64,000 bases of DNA from Conchiformibius sp. (GTDB lineage: Bacteria; Pseudomonadota; Gammaproteobacteria; Burkholderiales; Neisseriaceae), in contig JASBYJ010000004.1 of assembly GCA_029984035.1 (NCBI GenBank), positions 98,536-162,535 on the forward strand. The letters run 5' to 3'. Shown here piece by piece: positions 44,196 to 54,007 of this stretch; the stretch's first letter is position 1, and every line of letters begins with the position of its first letter. The notes below the pieces were generated by a model. The model did not search any database and was not told the DNA's origin. It was given only the letters and a program-made list of their open reading frames with translations. The translations under genes were made by a program, and so were the position numbers.

Positions 44196-45329
44196 TTATT
44201 TGGGTTGGTAGGGGTCGCCGAATCGGACTCTCCGCGCCCATTTGCTGCTCTGCACTTCGGCATGGCGGTATTCTCCTTCTCGGACATTTTCGCGCAAACA
44301 ATATTTTCCGTTAAAATCTGCATATTCAGGGAAAAGCATTTTCACTTTGTTTCTATTCCCTTGTCGGCGGTTGCACTTTCCCGACAATTCGGCCACTTGT
44401 GCATAAGTATCATGCCAAGGCTGATTCCATAAGCTGAACATAGCCAAACATGTTGCGCAGGAAAAAGTTACGAGCATCAATCCGAACAGACCTATTGCAA
44501 CGGTGATGAAATGAAATCTCACTTCTTCCATATATAGCCGCCAATGGCGTATGTGCTTGGGGTAACGGTTTAATGGGCGTGAAGAGGAAAATTCATACTT
44601 GATAAAAATAACCGCAGGTGGCAAATAGAGCAATAATGAAATCACGGCTGCAAGCTTCCAAACATCTTCCCCAACGGTACGGATATTTTGAATGATTGAT
44701 ACCATCAACAACAACATCATTCCCAACATGACAGCAAACGATATTTGTGTTGCTTTTACCGTTAGTCGATACCACTTTAATTGATTATTAATCTTATCAT
44801 TATTATATAAACGTGATGTTTTCTTCGCAGACCTCAACCCGTATTTTTTCATCTGTTTTTCCAGATAGTCGCCAAAAGATGTGTTTGCTTTGGCTTTTAT
44901 AGCATTGACCAAGCCCCATCCGTTTGCACACATCGTCAAGTTGAAACGGCGTACCGCCCCATTTTCTTCCCAAATGAGAAATGAACCGGCCTCTCCTTTT
45001 ATCTCCCTATAATCACAAGGTGTTCCCGCTTTAAAGCGGTAGCGTACCCTGCCGAACGCCCCGAATAGCAACCATTTGTTGCCGTGTTTTTGCGCAAAGC
45101 GGCGGCAGGTTAAAGCAAACCATATACCTTCCGTAAGCCACAGCCAAAATACTGCCCAAGCGATTGTCCAAAGCTGTTCCACTGTCGGATTATCGGGGAG
45201 TTTCTCCTTCATCATCATAGTCAGCAGCAGCCATAACAGAAATCCGAATACAAAGCTTAGAAACGGAAAGAGAATGGTGGCAGGCCAACTATTTAGAAAA
45301 ACATTTTGATTTTTGTTCTGCATTGCCAT
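44196..45329 (-). CDS. hypothetical polytopic membrane protein, paralogue 2
   Basis: A 377-aa paralogue of the preceding gene, with the same N-terminus, membrane layout and C-terminal tail (VRFGDPYQPK) but a diverged middle (residues ~170-230). Tandem duplication followed by divergence is the likely history. ATG ending 45329 has AGGA upstream; a second ATG two codons later is possible. Unknown function. Confidence 0.7.
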   Translation of the reverse strand: MAMQNKNQNVFLNSWPATILFPFLSFVFGFLLWLLLTMMMKEKLPDNPTVEQLWTIAWAVFWLWLTEGIWFALTCRRFAQKHGNKWLLFGAFGRVRYRFKAGTPCDYREIKGEAGSFLIWEENGAVRRFNLTMCANGWGLVNAIKAKANTSFGDYLEKQMKKYGLRSAKKTSRLYNNDKINNQLKWYRLTVKATQISFAVMLGMMLLLMVSIIQNIRTVGEDVWKLAAVISLLLYLPPAVIFIKYEFSSSRPLNRYPKHIRHWRLYMEEVRFHFITVAIGLFGLMLVTFSCATCLAMFSLWNQPWHDTYAQVAELSGKCNRRQGNRNKVKMLFPEYADFNGKYCLRENVREGEYRHAEVQSSKWARRVRFGDPYQPK

Positions 45330-45464
45330 TTCTCTCGTCCTTCTATCCTGCCGCCCTGTTTTTCAGGCAGCCTGAAACAGGCCGCCGCCGTGATTGTTGC
45401 TGCAAGATTTGGGTAAAGCTTTTCAGACAGCCTGAAATCTATCTGCTGCAAACGGCTACACTAT

Positions 45465-46574
45465 CTAGGCATCTTTCACATAAACCACTTCTACATCGTA
45501 ATCGTCTTCATTCCAATCGTCTTCATCGTCATCGCTGCCGAATTTATCCTGCCATTCCGCCTCGCGCGACAAGGGGGAATCCATGCCGCTTTCCAAGCGC
45601 AATACCGACAACAAATGATACATATCCTGCGGCAAAGGCGCTTCAAACGACACCGTTTCACCGCTGACGGGGTGGATAAAACTCAAACGGTAGGCATGCA
45701 AAGCCTGTCTTGCCAAGTCTTTCACAGCCGTTTTCACTTCGGCAGAGCAGGCATGGCGCGGATTGCCGTACACCGCATCGCCCGCCAAAGGATGCCGCGC
45801 TTCACGCATATGCACGCGGATTTGATGGGTGCGCCCCGTTTCCAACGAACACTCGATATAACTGTGCGCCAGATAGCGTTCCAATACTTTGACATGCGTT
45901 ACCGCTTCTTTGCCGCCGAATTTCACCACTGCCATTTTCAGGCGGTTGTGCGGGTCGCGCCCGATAAGGGTTTCGATTTTGCCGTCAAACGGCACGATGC
46001 CGTCCGCTACGGCGCGATAGATGCGTTTTACGCTGCGCGATTGCAGTTGGCGTACCAAATGGTTTTGCGCAGGCAGCGTTTTGGCTACGACCATCAGGCC
46101 GCTGGTGTCTTTGTCCAAACGGTGCACTATCCCGGCGCGCGGCACTTGCGACAAAGCTGGACAATGCGCCAGCAAACCGTTGAGCAGCGTACCCGTCCAG
46201 TTACCTGCCGCAGGATGAACGACCAATCCGGCCGGCTTGTTGACAACCAATACGGTATCGTCTTCAAAAACGATATCCAATTCCATCGTTTCGGGTGTAA
46301 AGGCTTTGACTTCATCGCTGGGCTGAATATCGATGCTGACTTCTTCGCCGCCTATCAGTTTGTCTTTCGGGCTGGCGGGACGGTTGTTGAGCGTTACGCC
46401 GCCTTCTTTAATCCAGTTGGTGATGCGGCTGCGCGAATAGTCGGGCAGCAATTTTGCCAAGGCGGCGTCCAAGCGTTGTCCTGCCAAGTCGATAGGAACG
46501 GTCAAAACAACGGTTTGCGCCGGTTCGAGGTCGTTTTCAAAGGGCAGGTCTTCGTTGTAATCGGCAGTGTGCAT
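45465..46574 (-). CDS. rluD: 23S rRNA pseudouridine synthase RluD
   Basis: A 369-aa enzyme making pseudouridines 1911/1915/1917 in 23S rRNA helix 69. The N-terminal S4 domain (QRLDAALAKLLPDYSRSRITNWIKEG) is followed by the catalytic GIVHRLDKDTSGLMVVAKT motif with the essential Asp, and then ECSLETGRTHQIRVHM. The C-terminal ~25 residues are strongly acidic (DDDEDDWNEDDYD), an extension. Start: ATG of MHTADYN; a TTG two codons earlier is possible. Confidence 0.93.
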   Translation of the reverse strand: MHTADYNEDLPFENDLEPAQTVVLTVPIDLAGQRLDAALAKLLPDYSRSRITNWIKEGGVTLNNRPASPKDKLIGGEEVSIDIQPSDEVKAFTPETMELDIVFEDDTVLVVNKPAGLVVHPAAGNWTGTLLNGLLAHCPALSQVPRAGIVHRLDKDTSGLMVVAKTLPAQNHLVRQLQSRSVKRIYRAVADGIVPFDGKIETLIGRDPHNRLKMAVVKFGGKEAVTHVKVLERYLAHSYIECSLETGRTHQIRVHMREARHPLAGDAVYGNPRHACSAEVKTAVKDLARQALHAYRLSFIHPVSGETVSFEAPLPQDMYHLLSVLRLESGMDSPLSREAEWQDKFGSDDDEDDWNEDDYDVEVVYVKDA

Positions 46575-46970
46575 TTTCAATCTTTAATAATAATGGGTTA
46601 AGGCTGCCTGAAATGGGTATGGGCAGGCCGAAAATCGAATAAAGTATAACATAGAAACACTCCGCTTCCCCTTTGCCTAAAGTGGCGGTTTTTCAGGCAG
46701 ATTTCGTTTAGATTTGTTAAAAAAATACATGAAAATGTAGTAAAAACCCCCTATTTTGAGATAAAATAGGGTGCTTTCGTTTGCGCCCGATATTTTGCCT
46801 GCCGTTTCAGGCAGGCGGTGCGGAAATGAAAAACAAGCTTTACTGGTTTTAAGTTTTGCAGAAGGGGATTGTTTCAGGCAGCCTTGCCGACAGGAAACAA
46901 TCTGAATCCAACGCGGGAAAAGCGGAAAGATATTTCCGACCGGTTTTCCCCACACAATCAAGTGCATGAC
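46575..46970. other. intergenic region before nqrA with a hairpin
   Basis: A divergent 396-bp gap. It holds DUS copies near 46603 and 46872 and a perfect 9-bp stem CCCTATTTT-GAGAT-AAAATAGGG at 46749-46771. On the minus strand the stem is followed by GGTTTTT, like a terminator, though no minus-strand gene lies upstream of it. It could instead belong to the nqr leader. I see no clear promoter. Confidence 0.45.
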
Positions 46971-48314
46971 ATGATAACGATTAAAAAAGGCTTGAATCTG
47001 CCCATTGCCGGCAAACCGGAACAAACCATTTACAACGGCGCGCCCGTCAGCGAGGCGGCAATACTCGGGGAAGAGTATGTCGGTATGCGTCCTTCCATGA
47101 AAGTCAGGGAAGGCGACAAGGTTAAAAGGGGGCAGGTTCTCTTTGAAGACAAGAAAAACCCCGGCGTGTTGTTCACTTCTCCTGCATCGGGAACGGTGAA
47201 AGCCGTCAACCGCGGTGAAAAACGCGTATTGCAATCGGTCGTGATTGCTGTTGAGGGTGACGAATACGTTGAATTCGAACGTTACAGCCCTGGAGAATTA
47301 TCCCGTCTCTCTAGCGCAGATATCCGCCGCAATCTGCAGGCATCGGGATTATGGACGGCTTTGCGTACGCGCCCGTTCAGCAAAATTCCTGCTGTTGATG
47401 CCCAGCCTGCTGCATTATTCGTTAATGCGATGGATACCAATCCCTTGGCAGCCGATCCGCAAGTGATATTGCATGAATATGGTGATGATTTCCGCAACGG
47501 CCTGCAGGTGCTCTGCCGCTTAACCGACAAGCCTGTACATTTGTGCAAAGCAGCGGGAGCGGATATACCCGTTATTGAGGCGGATAATCTTCGTGTGCAC
47601 GAATTTGGCGGCGTACATCCTGCCGGATTGGTGGGTACGCACATCCATTTTATCGACCCCGTTTCCGCACATAAAACCGTTTGGCATATCCATTATCAGG
47701 ATGTGGTTGCTATCGGCAGATTGTTTACCGGCGGCGCACTGGATGTTAAACGCATTGTTGCCGTGGGCGGTCCGCAAGTAAAAGAACCCCGATTGCTGCG
47801 CACCGTTATGGGAGCGAGCATTCCGCAATTACTTTCAGGCAGCCTGAAAGAAGGAGAAAACCGCATTATTTCAGGTTCCGTATTAAACGGCACTGCTGCA
47901 CAAGGCGCCCATGCGTATTTGGGTCGTTATCATTTGCAGATTTCCGTTATCGAAGAGGGACGCAAACGCGAATTTTTAGGTTGGGCCGCACCGGGTACGA
48001 ATAAATTTTCCGTCAGTCGGGTAATTCTGGGTCATTTTTTCAAAAACAAACTGTTCAATTTCACATCCGCTTTAAACGGCGGGCATCGTGCTATGGTACC
48101 CATCGGCATGTATGAACGCGTGATGCCTTTGGATATTCTGCCTACTCTGCTGCTGCGTGATTTGATTGTCGGCGATACCGACAGTGCGCAAGCTCTGGGC
48201 TGCCTGGAATTGGATGAAGAAGACTTGGGTTTATGCAGTTTTGTTTGCCCCGGCAAATACGAATACGGCTCATTGCTGCGCCGTGCATTGGAAACCATTG
48301 AGAAAGAAGGTTGA
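46971..48314 (+). CDS. nqrA: Na+-translocating NADH-quinone reductase subunit A
   Basis: The 447-aa peripheral subunit of Na+-NQR, with a quinone-related site. The N-terminus MITIKKGLNLPIAGKPEQ is the family start, so I use ATG 46971 although the frame is open 34 codons upstream across a DUS. The VREGDKVKRGQVLFEDKKNPG biotinyl-like loop and GGHRAMVPIGMYERVMPLDI are conserved. An internal DUS encodes LLSGSLKEGE. First gene of a six-gene operon. Confidence 0.96.
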   Translation: MITIKKGLNLPIAGKPEQTIYNGAPVSEAAILGEEYVGMRPSMKVREGDKVKRGQVLFEDKKNPGVLFTSPASGTVKAVNRGEKRVLQSVVIAVEGDEYVEFERYSPGELSRLSSADIRRNLQASGLWTALRTRPFSKIPAVDAQPAALFVNAMDTNPLAADPQVILHEYGDDFRNGLQVLCRLTDKPVHLCKAAGADIPVIEADNLRVHEFGGVHPAGLVGTHIHFIDPVSAHKTVWHIHYQDVVAIGRLFTGGALDVKRIVAVGGPQVKEPRLLRTVMGASIPQLLSGSLKEGENRIISGSVLNGTAAQGAHAYLGRYHLQISVIEEGRKREFLGWAAPGTNKFSVSRVILGHFFKNKLFNFTSALNGGHRAMVPIGMYERVMPLDILPTLLLRDLIVGDTDSAQALGCLELDEEDLGLCSFVCPGKYEYGSLLRRALETIEKEG

Positions 48315-48316
48315 AG

Positions 48317-49549
48317 ATGGGTTTGAAACATTTTTTGGAGAAAATTGAGCCCCACTTTCTGCCGGGCGGCAAACATGATAAGTGGTATGCGCTTTATGAG
48401 GCTGTATCGAGCGTGCTCTACACTTCGGGAGAAGTAACCCGCAAGATAACGCACGTACGTGATGCACTCGATTCTAAACGCATTATGATTACGGTGTGGC
48501 TGGCATTGTTTCCCGCCATGTTTTACGGCATGTACAACGCAGGATCTCAAGCCATTGACGCGGCAAACCATTTAGGTGTGCTGCAACAAAATATAGACGG
48601 CAATTGGCATTATGCTTTGGCTCATTTCTTGGGTATTGATTTGACTGCTGACGCAGGAACCTTGAGCCGTTTGTCGTTTGGCGCGGTATTTTTTCTGCCG
48701 ATTTATATCACTGTATTTGTTGTCGGCGGTTTTTGGGAAGTCTTATTTGCTCTGATTCGCAAACACGAAATCAATGAAGGCTTTTTTGTTACTTCCATCT
48801 TATTTTCTTTAATTGTGCCGCCTACTTTGCCTTTGTGGCAGGCAGCGTTGGGAATTACTTTCGGTGTCGTAGTTGCCAAAGAAGTATTCGGAGGCACAGG
48901 GAAAAACTTTATGAATCCTGCGTTGGCAGGCCGCGCTTTCCTGTTTTTCTCATATCCTGCCAATATGACAGGTGAAACAGTTTGGACGGCTGCCGACGGC
49001 TTTTCAGGCGCCACTGCATTGGCTCAATGGGCAGGCGAAGGTGCCGCCGGTTTGAAACACGCCGTAACCGGAGAGCCCATTACTTGGATGGATGCTTTTC
49101 TAGGCAATATCCCCGGAGCTACAGGCGAAGTATCTACATTGGCACTATTGATTGGTGCATTTGTTATTGTATTTGCCCGCATTGCTTCTTGGCGTATCAT
49201 CTGCGGCGTATTTTTAGGAATGGTGGCAACTTCATTGCTGTTTAATGCCATCGGCTCTGAAACCAACCATATGTTTTCTATGCCTTGGTATTGGCATTTG
49301 GTAGTAGGCGGCTTTGCTATCGGTATGCTCTTTATGGCAACCGATCCTGTTTCCGCGTCATTCACCAATACGGGCAAGTGGTGGTATGGCGGTTTAATCG
49401 GTGCGATGTGTGTGCTTATCCGTGTGGTAAATCCCGCTTATCCGGAAGGTATGATGTTGTCTATTTTGTTTGCCAACCTGTTCGCTCCGATTTTTGACTA
49501 TTTTGTGGTTCAAGCCAATATCAAACGCAGGAGGGCACGCCATGGTTAA
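48317..49549 (+). CDS. nqrB: Na+-translocating NADH-quinone reductase subunit B
   Basis: The 410-aa membrane subunit with about ten helices. The covalent FMN site is the Thr in the DGFSGATALAQW motif. FMNPALAGRAFLFFSYP and ATDPVSASFTNTGKW are conserved. ATG 48317 is 2 bp after the nqrA stop; its end overlaps nqrC by 8 bp. Confidence 0.97.
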   Translation: MGLKHFLEKIEPHFLPGGKHDKWYALYEAVSSVLYTSGEVTRKITHVRDALDSKRIMITVWLALFPAMFYGMYNAGSQAIDAANHLGVLQQNIDGNWHYALAHFLGIDLTADAGTLSRLSFGAVFFLPIYITVFVVGGFWEVLFALIRKHEINEGFFVTSILFSLIVPPTLPLWQAALGITFGVVVAKEVFGGTGKNFMNPALAGRAFLFFSYPANMTGETVWTAADGFSGATALAQWAGEGAAGLKHAVTGEPITWMDAFLGNIPGATGEVSTLALLIGAFVIVFARIASWRIICGVFLGMVATSLLFNAIGSETNHMFSMPWYWHLVVGGFAIGMLFMATDPVSASFTNTGKWWYGGLIGAMCVLIRVVNPAYPEGMMLSILFANLFAPIFDYFVVQANIKRRRARHG

Positions 49550-50309
49550 ATTCAATAAAGACAGTATCGGCGGCACATTGTTTGTCGTGGTTGCTGTCAG
49601 CTTACTGTGCTCAGTGATTGTAGCTTGCGCAACAGTCGGTTTGAAACCCTTGCAAAATGCTAAAAAACTAACCGATAAGCAGCGCAATATTTTGGCAGCC
49701 GCCGGTTTGAAAGTTACCGAGGATTCGCAAATACAAAAACTGTTTGACGAACGTATCGAACCGCGTATTGTCGATTTGGCAAGCGGTGAATATGTACAGA
49801 ATATGAAAGATTTTGATGCGCGTATTGCTGCAAAAGATCCGAAACAGAACGTTACTATCCTGCCTGAAGAAGATTCGGCCGGCATTCAGACCCGCGCCAA
49901 ATATGCTGAAGTGTATTTGGTGAAAGATGATAACGGTGAAACTAATCAAATTGTTTTGCCGATACATGGCAGCGGATTATGGTCGGTGATGTATGGTTTC
50001 GTTTCCCTGCAGCCGGACGGCAATACCGTAAACGGAATCACCTATTACGAACAAGGTGAAACTGCCGGTTTGGGTGGTGAAATTGCCAATCCTTTGTGGC
50101 AAGCCAAGTTTGCAGGTAAAAAATTGTATGATGAACAAGGCAAGCTTGTCATCCGTATCGGTAAAGGTGCAGGAGCGGATACTGTGCACGGGGTGGACGG
50201 ATTATCGGGCGCAACCATGACCACCAAAGGTGTACAGGGTTCGTTTAATTATTGGTTTAGCCAAAATGGCTTCGGCCCGTATCTAAGCAAACTGAGAACA
50301 GGAGAATAA
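49542..50309 (+). CDS. nqrC: Na+-translocating NADH-quinone reductase subunit C
   Basis: The 255-aa subunit has one N-terminal helix (GTLFVVVAVSLLCSVIVACATVG) and a periplasmic FMN domain. The flavinylation motif is DGLSGATMTTKGV. AGGAGGG lies 7 bp upstream of ATG 49542, inside the end of nqrB, so I use this start rather than the upstream open frame. Confidence 0.97.
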   Translation: MVKFNKDSIGGTLFVVVAVSLLCSVIVACATVGLKPLQNAKKLTDKQRNILAAAGLKVTEDSQIQKLFDERIEPRIVDLASGEYVQNMKDFDARIAAKDPKQNVTILPEEDSAGIQTRAKYAEVYLVKDDNGETNQIVLPIHGSGLWSVMYGFVSLQPDGNTVNGITYYEQGETAGLGGEIANPLWQAKFAGKKLYDEQGKLVIRIGKGAGADTVHGVDGLSGATMTTKGVQGSFNYWFSQNGFGPYLSKLRTGE

Positions 50310-50311
50310 CC

Positions 50312-50938
50312 ATGGCAGATGCAAAACAATTGAAAAAACTGATGCTCTCTCCTGTTCTGGACAACAACCCGATTGCCCTGCAAGTGTTGGGCGTGTGTTC
50401 CGCTTTGGCCGTTACCACCAAACTGGAAACAGCCTTAGTAATGGGGATTGCTGTCAGTTTAGTCACCGGCTTTTCTTCTTTGTTGATTTCCGCCATACGC
50501 AACTACATCCCCAACAGCATCCGCATTATTGTGCAAATGGCAATTATTGCTTCTTTGGTAACCTTGGTAGATCAAGTACTGAAGGCGTTTGCTTATGAAT
50601 TATCCAAACAACTGTCGGTATTTGTCGGCTTGATTATTACCAACTGTATTGTGATGGGACGCGCCGAAGCATTTGCTATGAAAGAACGCCCTCTGGAAAG
50701 TTTGATAGACGGACTGGGTAACGGTTTGGGATACGGCGTGATTTTGGTTATTGTCGCTACGATCCGTGAACTATTAGGCTCGGGCAAATGGTTAGGTATA
50801 ACTGTATTTAAAACCGTACAAGACGGCGGCTGGTATCAGGCAAACGGTCTCTTCCTATTGGCCCCCAGTGCGTTTTTCATTATCGCTTTCGTCATTTGGG
50901 GGTTGCGTACCCTTAAACCCGAACAAGTGGAGAAATAA
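50312..50938 (+). CDS. nqrD: Na+-translocating NADH-quinone reductase subunit D
   Basis: The 208-aa six-helix membrane subunit of the RnfE/NqrD family, recognised by the N-terminal SPVLDNNPIALQVLGVCSAL and the central GLIITNCIVMGRAEAFAM with the membrane Cys that binds the intramembrane [2Fe-2S] cluster together with NqrE. Confidence 0.97.
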   Translation: MADAKQLKKLMLSPVLDNNPIALQVLGVCSALAVTTKLETALVMGIAVSLVTGFSSLLISAIRNYIPNSIRIIVQMAIIASLVTLVDQVLKAFAYELSKQLSVFVGLIITNCIVMGRAEAFAMKERPLESLIDGLGNGLGYGVILVIVATIRELLGSGKWLGITVFKTVQDGGWYQANGLFLLAPSAFFIIAFVIWGLRTLKPEQVEK

Positions 50939-50940
50939 GC

Positions 50941-51537
50941 ATGGAACATTATTTAAGCCTGTTTGTCCGATCCATATTCATTGAAAACATGGCCTTATCT
51001 TTCTTTTTAGGCATGTGCACTTTCTTGGCGGTATCCAAAAAAATTTCTACTGCTTTTGGGTTGGGTATTGCCGTAACCGTTGTTTTAGCCATTTCAGTCC
51101 CCGTCAATCAAGTAGTTTATTCTCTGATTTTAAAAGACGGCGCATTAATGCAGGGGGTGGATTTAAGTTTTCTTAAATTTATTACTTTCATTGGCGTGAT
51201 TGCCGCTATCGTTCAAATTTTGGAAATGTTTTTAGATAAATATTTTCCTGCCTTGTATAACGCCTTGGGTATTTTCCTACCTTTGATTACCGTGAATTGC
51301 GCTATCTTCGGCGGTGTCTCGTTTATGGTTCAACGAGATTACAACTTTACCGAATCCGTTGTATACGGCATTGGTGCCGGATTGGGCTGGATGCTGGCTA
51401 TTGTGGCATTGGCGGGTATTACCGAAAAACTGAAATACGCCGATGTACCCAAGGGCTTGCGCGGCTTGGGTATTACCTTCATCAGCGCAGGTTTGATGGC
51501 GTTGGGATTTTTGTCATTTTCAGGCATACAGCTGTAA
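50941..51537 (+). CDS. nqrE: Na+-translocating NADH-quinone reductase subunit E
   Basis: The 198-aa partner of NqrD with inverted topology. It shows SIFIENMALSFFLGMCTFLAVS and LGIFLPLITVNCAIFGGV, each with one of the cluster-binding Cys. The start is 2 bp after the nqrD stop. Confidence 0.97.
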   Translation: MEHYLSLFVRSIFIENMALSFFLGMCTFLAVSKKISTAFGLGIAVTVVLAISVPVNQVVYSLILKDGALMQGVDLSFLKFITFIGVIAAIVQILEMFLDKYFPALYNALGIFLPLITVNCAIFGGVSFMVQRDYNFTESVVYGIGAGLGWMLAIVALAGITEKLKYADVPKGLRGLGITFISAGLMALGFLSFSGIQL

Positions 51538-51549
51538 AGGAGGCATCAC

Positions 51550-52773
51550 ATGGAAATTATTTTAGGTATCGTGATGTTTACCGTTTTGGTTGTCGGCTTG
51601 GCGGTGATTATTTTGTTGGCCAAATCCAAACTGGTTAATAGCGGCGACATCACCATTAATATCAACGGCGATGCAGACAAAGCGATTAGCCTGCCTGCAG
51701 GAGGAAAACTGCTTGGCGCACTTGCCAGCAAGGGAATTTTTGTTTCTTCTGCCTGCGGCGGCGGCGGTTCTTGCGGACAATGCAAAGTCAAAGTTAAAAG
51801 CGGCGGCGGCGATATTTTGCCTACCGAGTTGTCTCACATCAATAAGCGTGAAGCGGCTGAAGGTTGCCGTTTATCCTGCCAAGTCAATGTTAAAGGCAAT
51901 ATGGATATAGAGCTGCCTGAAGAGGTATTCGGTGTAAAAAAATGGGAATGCACCGTTATTTCCAATGACAATAAGGCAACTTTCATTAAAGAATTGAAAT
52001 TGGCGATTCCCGAAGGCGAAGAAGTACCTTTTCGGGCAGGCGGCTATATTCAAATCGAAGCACCGCCGCATACTGTCAATTATCAAGATTTTGATGTGCC
52101 GGAAAAATATCACAGCGATTGGGATAAATTCAATCTTTGGCGGTATGTATCCAAAGTAGACGAGCCGATTGTACGCGCTTATTCCATGGCTTCTTATCCG
52201 GAAGAAAAAGGCATCATTATGTTGAACGTGAGAATTGCCACTCCGCCGCCCAATAATCCCGATGTACCTCCCGGACAAATGTCGTCTTATATTTGGTCGT
52301 TAAAACCGGGCGATAAAGTAACTATTTCAGGTCCGTTTGGCGAATTTTTCGCCAAAGACACCGATGCGGAAATGGTGTTTATCGGCGGCGGTGCCGGTAT
52401 GGCTCCGATGCGTTCGCACATTTTCGACCAGCTCAAACGATTGAAATCCAATCGTAAAATATCGTTTTGGTACGGTGCGCGTTCCAAACGCGAAATGTTT
52501 TATGTGGAAGATTTTGACGGCTTGCAGGCGGAAAACGAGAATTTCCAATGGCATGTTGCTCTGTCCGACCCGCTGCCTGATGACGACTGGGACGGTTATA
52601 CCGGCTTCATTCATAATGTGATTTACGAGAACTACCTAAAAAATCATGAAGCTCCGGAGGATTGCGAATTCTATATGTGCGGCCCGCCGATTATGAACGC
52701 ATCCGTTATCAAAATGCTCAAAGATTTAGGTGTAGAAGACGAAAACATTCTGCTGGACGATTTCGGTGGTTAA
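51550..52773 (+). CDS. nqrF: Na+-translocating NADH-quinone reductase subunit F
   Basis: The 407-aa NADH dehydrogenase subunit. It has one N-terminal helix, a ferredoxin-like [2Fe-2S] domain (SACGGGGSCGQCKVKVKSGG plus a later Cys in GCRLSC), then FAD (RAYSMASYPEE) and NADH (GGGAGMAPMRSHIF) domains. AAAGGAGG precedes the ATG. Last gene of the nqr operon; nqrM and apbE are not adjacent. Confidence 0.97.
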   Translation: MEIILGIVMFTVLVVGLAVIILLAKSKLVNSGDITININGDADKAISLPAGGKLLGALASKGIFVSSACGGGGSCGQCKVKVKSGGGDILPTELSHINKREAAEGCRLSCQVNVKGNMDIELPEEVFGVKKWECTVISNDNKATFIKELKLAIPEGEEVPFRAGGYIQIEAPPHTVNYQDFDVPEKYHSDWDKFNLWRYVSKVDEPIVRAYSMASYPEEKGIIMLNVRIATPPPNNPDVPPGQMSSYIWSLKPGDKVTISGPFGEFFAKDTDAEMVFIGGGAGMAPMRSHIFDQLKRLKSNRKISFWYGARSKREMFYVEDFDGLQAENENFQWHVALSDPLPDDDWDGYTGFIHNVIYENYLKNHEAPEDCEFYMCGPPIMNASVIKMLKDLGVEDENILLDDFGG

Positions 52774-52807
52774 TCAGAAGGCTGTATTGTAAGATTTGAT
52801 TGATATG

Positions 52808-52926
52808 ACTATAAACAGATTGTGTCGTAAAAACATTTTCTTTCAAGGGGATTTGTAGCAATCTGTTGAAGAATATATATATTTTAAAATCATATTGCAG
52901 TATCAATCTTATTTGAAAACAGAGCC
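52808..52926 (+). repeat. unnamed ~120-bp dispersed repeat, copy c
   Basis: It begins ACTATAAACAGATTGTGTCG and ends ATCAATCTTATTTGAAAACAGAGCC. The outer ~30 bp on each side agree with copies a and b while the middle varies. It lies between nqrF and its terminator. Confidence 0.65.
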
Positions 52927-52930
52927 AACC

Positions 52931-52969
52931 AAAAAAGGAAGAAATGCCTATCGGCTTTCTTCCTTTTTT
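52931..52969 (+). terminator. rho-independent terminator of the nqr operon
   Basis: AAAAAAGGAAGAAA and TTTCTTCCTTTTTT form a 14-bp stem extended by GCC/GGC inside with one bulged T and a TATC loop, ending in six T. It may work in both directions, because the A tract gives T on the minus strand. Confidence 0.92.
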
Positions 52970-53073
52970 ATCAGTTTACATATACTTCAAAAAATTTCGA
53001 TTATTCAAATTAATAAGCTGCGTTGAGTTTATAGACGGGTTGCCTGGATATAAATGCAAATTGCAGCCATGTG

Positions 53074-53760
53074 TCATATTGCTTCAGACAGCCATCCTTG
53101 TTGTGCAAACGATACGGCAGCATGCGCCGTAACAATAAAATGGTCGAGCAGACGCACATCCAACAGCGATAAAGCCGCTTGCAGCCTGGCGGTAAAATCG
53201 AAATCTGCTTCGGACGGCTTCAGGCTGCCTGAAGGGTGGTTGTGTGCCAATATCACGGCGGCCGCATGATGTTGCAATGCGGCTTTGGCGATTTCGCGTA
53301 TATAGACGGTGTTTTCCGATAATGTGCCGCGTGCCATTTCTTCGCATATAATCAAACGGTTTTGCGTGTCTAAAAATAAGGCTAATGCCACTTCTACTTT
53401 TTCGTGTCCGATGCGGATACGCAAATAATCCGCCACTGCTTGCGGAGAATTCAATAGCGGCTGTTGCTGCAATTCTTCGCTCAATACCCTGCGTCCGATT
53501 TCCAATACGGTGGCAAATTGTGCATAGGCCGCCAGTCCCATGCCTTTGTGTTGCCCCAATTCTTTGGCGGAAGCGCGCATCACGGCACTCAAACTGCCAA
53601 ATGATGTGAGCAGTGAGCGGGACAAATCCACTGCGCTCATGCCCTGGGTTCCTACCCGAAGCAGCACTGCCAACAGTTCGGCATCGCTTAATGCGGATGC
53701 GCCCCTTTCCAGCAGTTTCTCACGCGGTCTTTCGCCTTCCGGCCAGTGTTTGATACTCAT
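53074..53760 (-). CDS. radC: RadC family JAB-domain protein
   Basis: A 228-aa protein. The N-terminal HhH-like part is ERPREKLLERGASALSDAELLAVLLR. The C-terminal JAB/MPN metal site is VILAHNHPSGSLKPSEADFDFT (H-x-H-P-x-G...D). It was once linked with DNA repair but its real role is unknown. The DUS inside the motif region encodes SGSLK. Start ATG of MSIKHWPEG; the frame is open further upstream through a DUS, which I reject as start. Confidence 0.93.
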   Translation of the reverse strand: MSIKHWPEGERPREKLLERGASALSDAELLAVLLRVGTQGMSAVDLSRSLLTSFGSLSAVMRASAKELGQHKGMGLAAYAQFATVLEIGRRVLSEELQQQPLLNSPQAVADYLRIRIGHEKVEVALALFLDTQNRLIICEEMARGTLSENTVYIREIAKAALQHHAAAVILAHNHPSGSLKPSEADFDFTARLQAALSLLDVRLLDHFIVTAHAAVSFAQQGWLSEAI

Positions 53761-54007
53761 TTGATGGGTTTTCCGTAAAGAATTGTTGGGTGGCCAAGGA
53801 TTGGATAAATGATGCGGTGCAATGATAAGGCTGCGGCGGCCGATAATGTGCGCCGGTTTAGTGGGTTTTGGTTGCCAATCCAACAGGCAAGCTGATGTTA
53901 AAAGTGAAAACAGGCTATCCATATTGGTTGAAAACATGGATTTGCGTTTCAGGCTGCCTGAAAGGGGCATTGGTTGTTATGTTTGAGTTTCAGGCTGCCT
54001 GAAGGAT

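Noticed and set aside
45615..46601. 328-codon open frame on the plus strand
   Set aside because: Antisense to rluD, whose motifs are complete.
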